From Bacteriovoracaceae bacterium (GTDB lineage Bacteria > Bdellovibrionota > UBA1018), in contig CANFJX010000009.1 in NCBI GenBank assembly GCA_947447665.1, positions 84,301 to 116,577 of the forward strand: a stretch of DNA of 32,277 bases, written 5' to 3'. This document shows positions 23,892 to 31,092 of this stretch, piece by piece. The position numbers and the translations under genes were made by a program. The notes under the pieces are model-generated. The model was not told the DNA's origin. It saw only the letters and a list, made by a program, of their open reading frames with translations, and did not search any database. Every line of letters begins with the position of its first letter. The first letter of the stretch is position 1.

Positions 23892-25118
23892 AGCCCCGAT
23901 CGAAATTCCTGAGGATAGAAAAGGCGCAATCGATGCGGGGATTGCCTGTATCCACGATGGAGGGATAATTGTGGTGATCATAGATAAAAGCACTGGCACC
24001 CCTACGATCACTTGGTTTCTGCGGCCCCATCCAAATTTCTGGACTAAGAGGTAGCCATTATAGGCGATGACTCCGCAGGCAGCCAGAAAAACGCCTAGCA
24101 TCGCTTGGGCCGGAATCGAGGCTAAAATATGCGTAAGTTTTGGGATGAGTCCAATGACCAGGAGTTGCAGCCCCACTGCGACGGCAACAAGTCTGCTGTG
24201 ATTTCGAGTGATCGATAAAATGCCTGCGTTAGCCGAATAACCGGTCACGGGAGTCCCGCCTACGAGTGCAGCCACTAGGCAGCCCAGGCCTTCTCCAACG
24301 CCGCCTCGATTGACCAGGGTTTCATCAATCGGTCGATTCATGACGGCGCCCACGACATACCAGGTTCCGATCGTCTCAACGAGAATCACACCATAGACCA
24401 AAGAGATCAAAATCATGGGCTCGAGTTGAAATTGCGGGGCACCAAAAGGGAGCCATTGAGGCAATGCAAGCCAGTCAGCCTGCCAAGCAGAGGCAAATTC
24501 CACCGTGCCCAAAACACTCATGAGTGCCGTCCCCGCGAGTAGGGCTAAAATCACCGAGCTGGATTGCAACAGTCCTTGGAGGCGGGCCGACGGTAGCTTG
24601 AGGTGAGCCAGGAGAGTTAAAAGCAAGCAGGTGAAGCCACCGACCAAAAAGTTGGAGGAGGTGTTTCCTGGAAGATGGTTGATCGTGCTAAGCGCCAATG
24701 GGATGAGCGAAACTCCGATCACTAACGTGATGGTACCTCCGACCAAGGGAGTGATCCATTCCTTCGCCCATTTCCCGAGAATACGAAGGGGGTAACTTAA
24801 CAGGAAAATGCCGAGAGCCCCTGGGATCATGCTTCCGATCATCGCTGGGATTCCAAATTGCTTTCCAACTGCTGCTAGCGCACCGAGTGGCACGAACGAT
24901 GGGCCTTGCATCACAGGAAGTTGGATGCCGATTCCCACTTGGATCAGCGTCGCAAGCCCTGAGGCGAGAAAAGTCATTTGAATGAGGCGGGCCGCCTGTT
25001 CCGCGTCGGAGGCCAGCAAGTTGGCAAGGATCAGGGGGGCTACATAAATGTTCATCGTAAACACGTGCTGAAGGCCTAAGATAAAATAACGAACTACGCT
25101 AATCGATTTGGTTTTCAT
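23847..25118 (-). CDS. NCS2-family xanthine/uracil permease
   Basis: This is an inner-membrane nucleobase transporter of 423 residues with about 12-14 membrane segments. The ATG at 25118 is preferred over the longer open frame because the membrane protein begins there (KTKSISVVRYFILGLQHVFT). The NCS2 marks are GLQHVFTMNIYVAPLILA, QGPSFVPLGALAAVG, VYGVILVETIGTWYVVG and NRGGVGEGLG followed by GGTPVTGYSANAGILSITRN. The purine or pyrimidine it carries cannot be decided by eye. It lies 44 bp after the HdeD-like gene, probably in one transcript. Its final 45 bp overlap the converging HDO-like gene. Confidence 0.92.
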   Translation of the reverse strand: MKTKSISVVRYFILGLQHVFTMNIYVAPLILANLLASDAEQAARLIQMTFLASGLATLIQVGIGIQLPVMQGPSFVPLGALAAVGKQFGIPAMIGSMIPGALGIFLLSYPLRILGKWAKEWITPLVGGTITLVIGVSLIPLALSTINHLPGNTSSNFLVGGFTCLLLTLLAHLKLPSARLQGLLQSSSVILALLAGTALMSVLGTVEFASAWQADWLALPQWLPFGAPQFQLEPMILISLVYGVILVETIGTWYVVGAVMNRPIDETLVNRGGVGEGLGCLVAALVGGTPVTGYSANAGILSITRNHSRLVAVAVGLQLLVIGLIPKLTHILASIPAQAMLGVFLAACGVIAYNGYLLVQKFGWGRRNQVIVGVPVLLSMITTIIPPSWIQAIPASIAPFLSSGISIGALATILLNRVWPETT

Positions 25119-25162
25119 GGGCGGCTGGGAAGTTATCCTAGTTGAGTCGCCCTCGTCCAGTA

Positions 25163-25765
25163 TTAGGCAACACGACTTGTTTTTTGATCTCCTGCACGCG
25201 CAAGTTGTTCTACTTTGCGGAGGTGAAATCCGAAGGCGATGGCCAGGACTCCGAAACAGATTGCATAAGCCGCTATGAGCGAGACGAGTGTAATCGCTCC
25301 CAGTATTGGCCAAATAAAGATAGCCATCCCTAAGGCGATCGAAAGAAACCCCATGATCCCGAGCATCCAACGAGTGGTCTTCGATCCATGGGTCTGGGTG
25401 ATTCTCGCAAACTCAAAAGCGGCCAAAATTTCCAGGCATCCGGTGGAGAGGGCCCAGACCCCTGTCAGCATCGAGAGAGCAATGAGAGTAATTTTTGGCC
25501 AAAAGAGGGTAAGAACCCCCGCTCCAATTCCGATGACTCCTTCTAGAAACGATAGTCCATAGGGCTCGTGCCGCCGTTCGAGCTGAATCCCTGTGCCGAT
25601 CGCGAAAATACCGTCCGCCAGGGCATACATCCCAAAGAGAAGAGTAATAGCGATCACGGTAGCGCCCGGCCAATTAAGGGCGATGAACCCAAAGAGGAGA
25701 GAAAAAATTCCCCTGAGGATCATCCACTGACTATTGAGTCGTATGCTGACTTCTGTGGTTTGCAT
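25163..25765 (-). CDS. HdeD-like (DUF308) membrane protein
   Basis: The protein has 200 residues with six hydrophobic helices in three repeated pairs (RGIFSLLFGFIALNWPG, EGVIGIGAGVLTLFWPK, GIMGFLSIALGMAIFIWP). Each repeat carries a G-x-L/F-W-P-x-x-T/A signature, the DUF308/HdeD pattern. HdeD of E. coli is linked to acid stress; no function is known for most members. The start is set at ATG 25765 because the upstream in-frame extension is not hydrophobic and lacks family character. It is the first gene of a two-gene minus unit with the NCS2 permease and diverges from the 25853 gene. Confidence 0.88.
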   Translation of the reverse strand: MQTTEVSIRLNSQWMILRGIFSLLFGFIALNWPGATVIAITLLFGMYALADGIFAIGTGIQLERRHEPYGLSFLEGVIGIGAGVLTLFWPKITLIALSMLTGVWALSTGCLEILAAFEFARITQTHGSKTTRWMLGIMGFLSIALGMAIFIWPILGAITLVSLIAAYAICFGVLAIAFGFHLRKVEQLARAGDQKTSRVA

Positions 25766-25852
25766 AATTAGGACGTCTTTCAAGGGATGGGCCAAGGGCT
25801 GATCAAAATTTTTTCCGTGCAAAAAGGCGAATCGGGGGGCTAGATTCGTCCC

Positions 25853-26962
25853 ATGAATGCTCAAAGTGTGAAGGTTAAGGGCCAAGGGGATGTGGAGTGT
25901 GAAAAGCTCGGAAAACTTGGAATTGCCACACTGAATCGTCCGCAGGCATTAAACGCATTGAGTCTAGAAATGTTTCAGGTCCTTCGCCAACAAATTTTGA
26001 CCTGGTCACGCGACCCATCGGTTTCTCTGATTGTCATTCGAGGGGCAGGTGAGAAGGCCTTCTGTGCAGGAGGAGATGTTAAGAATTTAGTGCTCAACCT
26101 ACGAGAGCATTCGGGGACCTCCTATGCCTATGATTTTTTTTTACAGGAGTATAGTCTAGATTATCTTATTCATACTTGCTGCAAGCCTATCTTGGTAATT
26201 GCGCACGGACTGACTTTCGGCGGCGGAATTGGTCTTCTTGCAGGAGGGACGGTTCGACTCGTCACCTCAAATTCAGTTTTGGCGATGCCAGAGGTCTCAA
26301 TCGGCTACTTCACTGATGTGGGGGCGAGCTATTTTCTCAATCGAATGCCAGGCAAGGCTGGCCTTTTTTGTGCTTTGACGGCTGCTCAAATGAGTGCGTC
26401 CGACGCGATTTATCTCGGACTGGCCGATCTCGCTCTAGAACAGGACCAGGTGGCGGGTCTACTGGAGAGACTTTCAATGGGCCGGTTGCCGGAACGTTTG
26501 GACCGGGCTGGGCTCTTGGATGAGTTAAAAAAATACGGAGCTCGTGATGCGCTCTTGCTCCCTCCGAGTCGCTTTGAGCAGCGACAGGCAGAAATCGATA
26601 GATTGTGCCAGGGAAGCTCAGTCGTTGAAATTGAGCAAAATTTCAAAAAGCTAGAGGCGGGTGAAAAGTCGGGTTTCCCCTGGAGCCTGCAACCGTTTTT
26701 TGCGGGCTCACCGACTTCGGTCGCATTGATTTTTGAACTTCTCAAGAGGGCGAAAAAACTCTCACTTCGAGAGTGTTTCGATCTTGAGTTGAATCTGGCT
26801 TTGGAGTTTTGTCGTAGGACAGAATTCATCGAAGGAGTGAGGGCTCTTTTGATTGATAAGGATAAAAAACCTAGATGGAACCCCTCACGGATCTTAGAAG
26901 TTGATCCTCGTGAAATTGAGACCTATTTTGCAGGTCGATTAAAGATTGAGATTGAGTCTTGA
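25853..26962 (+). CDS. Enoyl-CoA hydratase/isomerase family protein, 3-hydroxyisobutyryl-CoA hydrolase type
   Basis: This crotonase-fold enzyme has 369 residues, the length of the HIBCH subgroup rather than the ~260 of plain hydratases. Motifs are LNRPQALNALSLEMF (residues 28-42), GAGEKAFCAGGDVKNL (oxyanion hole), HGLTFGGGIGLLAGG and MPEVSIGYFTDVGASYFLN, the last diagnostic of HIBCH with the catalytic Glu and Asp. It would free 3-hydroxyisobutyrate in valine breakdown; no other valine genes are nearby. The ATG has no ribosome site and a TAGATT -10-like box (25841-25846) lies six bases before it. Its stop overlaps the next start (TGATG). Confidence 0.88.
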   Translation: MNAQSVKVKGQGDVECEKLGKLGIATLNRPQALNALSLEMFQVLRQQILTWSRDPSVSLIVIRGAGEKAFCAGGDVKNLVLNLREHSGTSYAYDFFLQEYSLDYLIHTCCKPILVIAHGLTFGGGIGLLAGGTVRLVTSNSVLAMPEVSIGYFTDVGASYFLNRMPGKAGLFCALTAAQMSASDAIYLGLADLALEQDQVAGLLERLSMGRLPERLDRAGLLDELKKYGARDALLLPPSRFEQRQAEIDRLCQGSSVVEIEQNFKKLEAGEKSGFPWSLQPFFAGSPTSVALIFELLKRAKKLSLRECFDLELNLALEFCRRTEFIEGVRALLIDKDKKPRWNPSRILEVDPREIETYFAGRLKIEIES

Positions 26963-27798
26963 TGGAATCCTTCCTAATTTTTGGGATTTCTATTTTTGCT
27001 GGGTTCCTAGGTGCGATTTTGGGCATTGGAGGGGGGGCAGTTCTGATTCCATCATTGACCCTGGGATTTGGGATACATATTCGTTATGCCGTCGGAGCCA
27101 GTCTGATCTCGGTGATTGCAACGTCGTCAGGAGCAGCTGCCTCCTATGTTCGGGAGCGGTTGACGAATATCAGAGTTGCGATCTTTTTAGAGATTGCGAC
27201 CACTTTAGGCGCGCTTCTGGGTGTCGGGCTTTCTGGTTTTTTAAAGTCCAAGCTTTTGTATGTTATTTTTGGGTTGGTTTTGCTCCAGTCCGCCTATCTC
27301 ATGAGCCGAAAAAGAGAGGATAGTGCTCCGTCTGGTTCAGATCCTGAGTTTGCAGAAAACGCCTGGGCTAATCGCCTCAGACTTAACAGTAGCTATCCCG
27401 AAGGGCCCAGCCGCAGGGAAGTGGCCTACCGGGTAACTCAGATTCCCTTAGGATTTCTTTATATGGTGATGGCCGGTGTGCTGTCGGGGCTTCTTGGAAT
27501 TGGAAGCGGTGTGCTGAAAGTCTTGGCTATGGATCGTGCCATGGGCCTTCCGATCAAGGTATCCTCGGCTACCTCTAATTTTATGATCGGGGTGACTGCG
27601 GCGGCCAGTGCGGGAGTTTATTTCCTTCGGGGAGATATTATTCCAGAACTGGCGGGCCCTGTGGCTCTGGGGGTTCTCATCGGTTCAATGATTGGAGCGC
27701 GTTTGATGCCAGTCTTGCCTGCTCGCCAAATTAGACGCTTATTTGTTGTGGTGATCGCTGCGGTTGCTACTCAGATGATTCTGAAAGGATTAAGGTAG
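26962..27798 (+). CDS. TauE/SafE-family anion exporter
   Basis: The 278-residue inner-membrane protein has about eight hydrophobic segments in two repeats. Repeat one is marked by GAILGIGGGAVLIPSLTL, repeat two by GVLSGLLGIGSGVLKVLAM; YAVGASLISVIATSSGAA and SSATSNFMIGVTAAASAG are also typical. The family moves sulfite, sulfoacetate or similar organosulfur anions. A hydrophilic loop (about residues 114-155) separates the halves. ATG 26962 shares a base with the previous stop. The DUF1634 gene follows by 4 bp, a pairing seen in other genomes. Confidence 0.92.
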   Translation: MESFLIFGISIFAGFLGAILGIGGGAVLIPSLTLGFGIHIRYAVGASLISVIATSSGAAASYVRERLTNIRVAIFLEIATTLGALLGVGLSGFLKSKLLYVIFGLVLLQSAYLMSRKREDSAPSGSDPEFAENAWANRLRLNSSYPEGPSRREVAYRVTQIPLGFLYMVMAGVLSGLLGIGSGVLKVLAMDRAMGLPIKVSSATSNFMIGVTAAASAGVYFLRGDIIPELAGPVALGVLIGSMIGARLMPVLPARQIRRLFVVVIAAVATQMILKGLR

Positions 27799-27802
27799 GC
27801 CG

Positions 27803-28213
27803 ATGGGGCTTGAAAAAATCAATCTCGACTTGAAGGAGGATGGCTCCCTCGGTTCGGTGATCTCCGCTGAGACTGCTATTGGTTATCTTCTCCGCGGAGG
27901 CGTGGTTTTAGGTGGGGGGCTCATCGCTGTGGGATGGTTTTTGAGGGTGCTCACCCCAATTAATTCAGGAATGTTCGAACTTCTTAGGCGCGGACAGGAG
28001 CTTCCGACTGAAATGGTTTCGCCTATTCGCTGGTCGGGATACCCCAATGCCTGGATTACCCTGGGGCTGATGGTCTTGATCGGCTTACCGATGATTCGTG
28101 TTGCCTTGGCCGGGTTGGTGTTTTTCTTACAGAAAGACTACCTGTATACGCTGTTTTGTGTCTTGGTTCTCGGTAATTTACTTTTTGGTTTTTTGAGTCG
28201 TTTGATCCTGTGA
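27803..28213 (+). CDS. DUF1634 membrane protein
   Basis: The 136-residue protein has three hydrophobic helices (about residues 28-47, 78-102 and 110-132), with a short polar N-terminus. The layout and the position after a TauE/SafE gene match DUF1634, a family of unknown biochemical role presumed to help the exporter. It starts 4 bp after the exporter stop. Its own stop overlaps the next gene as GTGA (28210-28213). Confidence 0.82.
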   Translation: MGLEKINLDLKEDGSLGSVISAETAIGYLLRGGVVLGGGLIAVGWFLRVLTPINSGMFELLRRGQELPTEMVSPIRWSGYPNAWITLGLMVLIGLPMIRVALAGLVFFLQKDYLYTLFCVLVLGNLLFGFLSRLIL

Positions 28214-28821
28214 TTGACAGCCGAAAGGGAACCGATCAAACTAAAGAGGTGGATCGTCCTGAGGATTGGGAAATATTCTGGAGAGCATCTGAAGAAGTCG
28301 AGCTTAACTATCATCTCGAGGTAGAGAAGTGCCAGGGACTTAGTGGGGAGTTGACGCAGCTCAAGATTCAAGTTCAGAATCTTGAAATGCTGCTTCAAAA
28401 GGAAAAAGAGCCTCGCCAACGAGCTCAGCTCGAGATTTTCACTCTCCAAAGGCAGCATGAAAAGATGAGCGCCTGGGTAAAGCAGATTCAAAAGGAAAAT
28501 GAGAAAATCAAAAGCGTCTATCCGATTCACGATCTTTGGACAGCGAAGCAACTCGAAATTGATCGATTGAGGACGTCACTCGACGCCCTTCCTAAAAGTC
28601 ATCCCGACCTCCCCGTGATTCTTGCTTTGATTCAGGCCCATGAAGTCCAAAGAGACGAGCTTAAGTGGCTCTTGGAGGACGCTGAGCGGAGATTTGAAGA
28701 ACAATCCAAGCGGATTGACCGCTTTGAGGTTGAACTCGAGGCTGAATGGGCTTCGGGTGCTTGCGCAGATCGTGTCACCGTTGCATCTCCCTCTAAGAAA
28801 ACCCAAGTTCCGGAGTTCTAG
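28210..28821 (+). CDS. Coiled-coil protein, unknown function
   Basis: This 203-residue cytoplasmic protein starts with GTG at 28210, overlapping the DUF1634 stop by 4 bp. Residues 30-105 form a long charged coiled coil, and residues 140-180 a second helical stretch with ERRFEEQSKRIDRFEVELEA. Between them lies a loop with LPKSHPDLPVILALIQAHE. The N-terminus is polar (DSRKGTDQTKEVDRPEDWE). There is no signal peptide, membrane segment or known motif. It is followed by a second unrecognised gene after one base, so the two may work together. I do not recognise the family. Confidence 0.75.
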   Translation: MIDSRKGTDQTKEVDRPEDWEIFWRASEEVELNYHLEVEKCQGLSGELTQLKIQVQNLEMLLQKEKEPRQRAQLEIFTLQRQHEKMSAWVKQIQKENEKIKSVYPIHDLWTAKQLEIDRLRTSLDALPKSHPDLPVILALIQAHEVQRDELKWLLEDAERRFEEQSKRIDRFEVELEAEWASGACADRVTVASPSKKTQVPEF

Positions 28822-28822
28822 A

Positions 28823-29446
28823 TTGTTAGAATGGATTGAGTCCCCCTCTCACGACCTTCAGAGTTTTGTTAGCAAAGTTCAAGGGCTAACAGATTATTCG
28901 ACTTCACGGAGAATTCATCACTTAATTCAGGGGTTTCAGGTTTGGTTTCCTCGAAGTCGATTTGAGATCCTCGATGGAGGATTGGATCTTCGCGAAGGGG
29001 TTGAGCTGAGAAAGTATTCCTTCATTGCTAACTTAGATCAGGACGATATTCACCAGAAGTCCCCGCGGTGGTTATCCGGCTCCGATGATTATTTTTGGAT
29101 TTGGAGCCATCTAACGGAGAGTTTAAAGAGAGCTGCACTTGATCAACAAATTGAACTCAATTATTTCAAGGAAAATCGGGATCGCCTGCACTTCGTCATG
29201 CGCAACTACGAGTTGTCTAGGCCTTCGGAGCGAAGTAAGAGTAACTATCATTTCGATCTCCGGGTTATCGATTCTGTAAATCTCGAAACGGAGGCTCGCG
29301 GGCTGGTGCAGCAGGGGTGGGCGATCGGGGCGCTTCGGCCAGGCTTACTTCTTAAAATTGACCTACTTTTGACTCCGGATACCTTACTTTTTTTTGAGAA
29401 GTCTACTGCCTTGATTCGTAGTTGGTTCGCCAACGAGCAAGCTTAG
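28823..29446 (+). CDS. Unrecognised soluble protein
   Basis: The frame is open upstream to 28640 but there it overlaps the coiled-coil gene, so the TTG at 28823 (one base after that gene's stop) is taken as start, giving about 207 residues. A CGGAG sequence lies 8 nt upstream. The sequence is mixed alpha/beta and rich in aromatic residues: WIESPSHDLQSFV at the start, then FQVWFPRSRFEILDGG, DDYFWIWSHLTESLKR and SNYHFDLRVIDSV. There is no membrane segment. It ends the five-gene unit that begins at 25853. Its stop overlaps the converging response-regulator stop in TTAG (29443-29446). No family recognised. Confidence 0.65.
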   Translation: MLEWIESPSHDLQSFVSKVQGLTDYSTSRRIHHLIQGFQVWFPRSRFEILDGGLDLREGVELRKYSFIANLDQDDIHQKSPRWLSGSDDYFWIWSHLTESLKRAALDQQIELNYFKENRDRLHFVMRNYELSRPSERSKSNYHFDLRVIDSVNLETEARGLVQQGWAIGALRPGLLLKIDLLLTPDTLLFFEKSTALIRSWFANEQA

Positions 29447-30843
29447 TGGCTCTGTTTCGCGGCGCGAATCCCAAATTCCTTCATTTTGGTATAGAGGTGA
29501 GAGCGGTCCATTCCGAGCGTGATAGCTAGTTTTGAGAGGCTACCTTGATGCTGTGAGATTTCCCTTAAGAGTAGCTCTCGTTCAAACTCCTCGATTCTTT
29601 GGTAAAAAGGTTTGTTGGATGAGAAGTCGACTGTCGCGGGTGGGTTCTCTCTGGTCCTCTTTCGAATGGCCTCTCTCAGTTTGGGGGGGAGGTCGGCGAT
29701 CTCGATCTCCTCCCCCTCGAACAAGGTCGCAATATAGGCAATTGTATTTTCTAGCTCTCGGACATTTCCGGGCCAATCATACGCCATGAGGGCTTCGAGA
29801 GCCCCCTCACTTATTTTGAGAGGGTGAGCCGGGTTGCTTTTTTTCTTCAGGAAGTGATCGACCAGCAGAGGGATATCTTCGGTTCGCTCTCTGAGCGGAG
29901 GGATGTGAAGGGGAATCACATTGAGGCGCTGGTAGAGATCTTCTTTGAATTGACCTGCCTGGGCCATTTTTTCTAGGTCTCGATTGGTGGCGCAAATGAC
30001 TCGAAACTCAAGGGCGATTGTTCGGGATGATCCTAGTCGCTTGATTTCTTTCTCCTGAATGACTCGAAGCAGTTTAGCTTGGATATCCAAAGGCATGTTT
30101 GCCAGCTCGTCAAAGTAGACAACCCCTCGGTGGGCTTCTTCGAAAATGCCCTTCATGGTTCGATCGGCTCCGGTGAATGCCCCTCTTTCGTGACCAAATA
30201 AAATACTCTCGGCCATGGTGCTTTGAATAGTAGAGGAGTCAATTGCAATGAATGGTTCAAGGGTTTGATTCTCAAGTTTTTTTCTGAGCTGTCTTGCGAC
30301 TAGTTCTTTGCCCGTTCCTGTTTCGCCGTTGATAATGACATGGGTCGTGCTTTCTCGAATTCGTTCGATCTTTCTCCTCAATTCTTGCATGGCTCTGGAG
30401 TTTCCGAGCAAGCTGTTATGTCGCTGATGGGAGAGCGCTTCAAAGCTTTGCTGCTGGTTCTTCTTGAGAAGTGATCGTCGCTCGAGAGTCTGTCTCAAGG
30501 TGTGATTGATCTCGTCGGGGTCGAAGTCTTTGGCAATGTAATTCACCGCTCCCAAGCGCATGGCCTCTTTGAAGGTTCTGAAGTCCGTCGTTGAGCTAAT
30601 CATGACGATTGCGAGCTCTGGATCAGCGGCTAGGAATTTGGGGATAAACTGAATTCCTTCACTCGGACTCCTGAGTTGGATATCTAGGAGGAGTAGGTCA
30701 ATGGATTGCTGCTGAAGGACTTGGAGTGCTTCGTCCCCATTCTGAGTTGATGTGATTTTGAGTGACTTATCTAAAATGCGGTGAAGGTACTGGTGGTAGA
30801 CGGGGTTATCATCACAGATCAAGATATGAGCAGAGGTTTCCAT
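29443..30843 (-). CDS. NtrC-family sigma-54 response regulator
   Basis: This is a two-component transcription activator of 466 residues with three domains. The receiver (residues 5-120) has the acidic pair Asp11-Asp12, phospho-acceptor Asp54 in LLLDIQL and Lys105 in YIAKDFD. The AAA+ domain has Walker A GETGTGKE (173-180), the sigma-54 contact loop GAFTGA (221-226), and Walker B VVYFDELANM (ELAN replaces the usual EIGE), with an arginine-rich sensor region later. The C-terminus has a Fis-type helix-turn-helix (GSLSKLAITLGMDRSHLYTK). The ATG at 30843 is preferred over an upstream one because the receiver begins directly after it. No histidine kinase gene lies in the window, so its partner is elsewhere. 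It diverges from the sensor-less activator gene. Confidence 0.95.
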   Translation of the reverse strand: METSAHILICDDNPVYHQYLHRILDKSLKITSTQNGDEALQVLQQQSIDLLLLDIQLRSPSEGIQFIPKFLAADPELAIVMISSTTDFRTFKEAMRLGAVNYIAKDFDPDEINHTLRQTLERRSLLKKNQQQSFEALSHQRHNSLLGNSRAMQELRRKIERIRESTTHVIINGETGTGKELVARQLRKKLENQTLEPFIAIDSSTIQSTMAESILFGHERGAFTGADRTMKGIFEEAHRGVVYFDELANMPLDIQAKLLRVIQEKEIKRLGSSRTIALEFRVICATNRDLEKMAQAGQFKEDLYQRLNVIPLHIPPLRERTEDIPLLVDHFLKKKSNPAHPLKISEGALEALMAYDWPGNVRELENTIAYIATLFEGEEIEIADLPPKLREAIRKRTRENPPATVDFSSNKPFYQRIEEFERELLLREISQHQGSLSKLAITLGMDRSHLYTKMKEFGIRAAKQSH

Positions 30844-30910
30844 AAATTCCCTAAAAACTTTCAGGTTTTGTTCCAAGTTTATTTTTTGGGCCTTCCTGTT
30901 TTGTTTCTAT

Positions 30911-30940
30911 TAATTAAACTGGCTTCGGATAATAACTCAA
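30911..30940 (-). promoter_or_regulatory. Candidate sigma-70 promoter of the response regulator
   Basis: On the minus strand TTGAGT (30940-30935), an 18-bp spacer and TAATTA (30916-30911) would give a leader of about 60 nt, with an AGGGA ribosome site near the ATG at 30843. Confidence 0.35.
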
Positions 30941-30998
30941 GTGTGGCTAATTCCCAACTCTTTCTTTTGCCTCCTGTAGGGTGGAGCCGACAATGCTT

Positions 30999-31018
30999 GA
31001 TCCTGGCCGATTAGGATC
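30999..31018. promoter_or_regulatory. Inverted repeat, candidate activator or operator site
   Basis: GATCCT (30999-31004) and AGGATC (31013-31018) are a perfect 6-bp inverted repeat with an 8-bp spacer. A nested CCGAT-TAGG-ATCGG (31007-31020) overlaps it. It lies about 25 bp upstream of the sigma-54 promoter, a plausible place for a Fis-type HTH dimer to bind. Confidence 0.35.
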
Positions 31019-31041
31019 GGAAATAGACAGGTTTGAGTCGT

Positions 31042-31058
31042 TGGCCTGGGTCTTGCTA
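31042..31058 (+). promoter_or_regulatory. Sigma-54 (RpoN) promoter upstream of the sensor-less activator
   Basis: TTGGCCT-GGGTC-TTGCTA has the invariant GG (31043-31044) and GC (31055-31056) exactly 10 bp apart, and the -12 element TTGCT fits consensus. The -24 element is TGGCCT versus TGGCAC. Transcription would start near 31068, leaving about 25 nt of leader with a GAGAAGG ribosome site before the ATG at 31093. Confidence 0.65.
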
Positions 31059-31092
31059 AGATGACCGCACAGAGAGAAGGAAATAACAAGAT

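Noticed and set aside
25119..25370. N-terminal extension of the NCS2 permease to a start at 25370
   Set aside because: The extra 84 residues are polar with scattered Cys and overlap the HdeD-like gene; the membrane protein begins properly at 25118.
25766..25885. N-terminal extension of the HdeD-like protein to 25885
   Set aside because: The added 40 residues overlap the start and -10 box of the divergent gene at 25853 and have no membrane character.
28640..28822. Longer start for the 28823-29446 protein
   Set aside because: The extra part runs through the coiled-coil gene in another frame and is low in predicted structure; a start right after that gene's stop fits the tight operon better.
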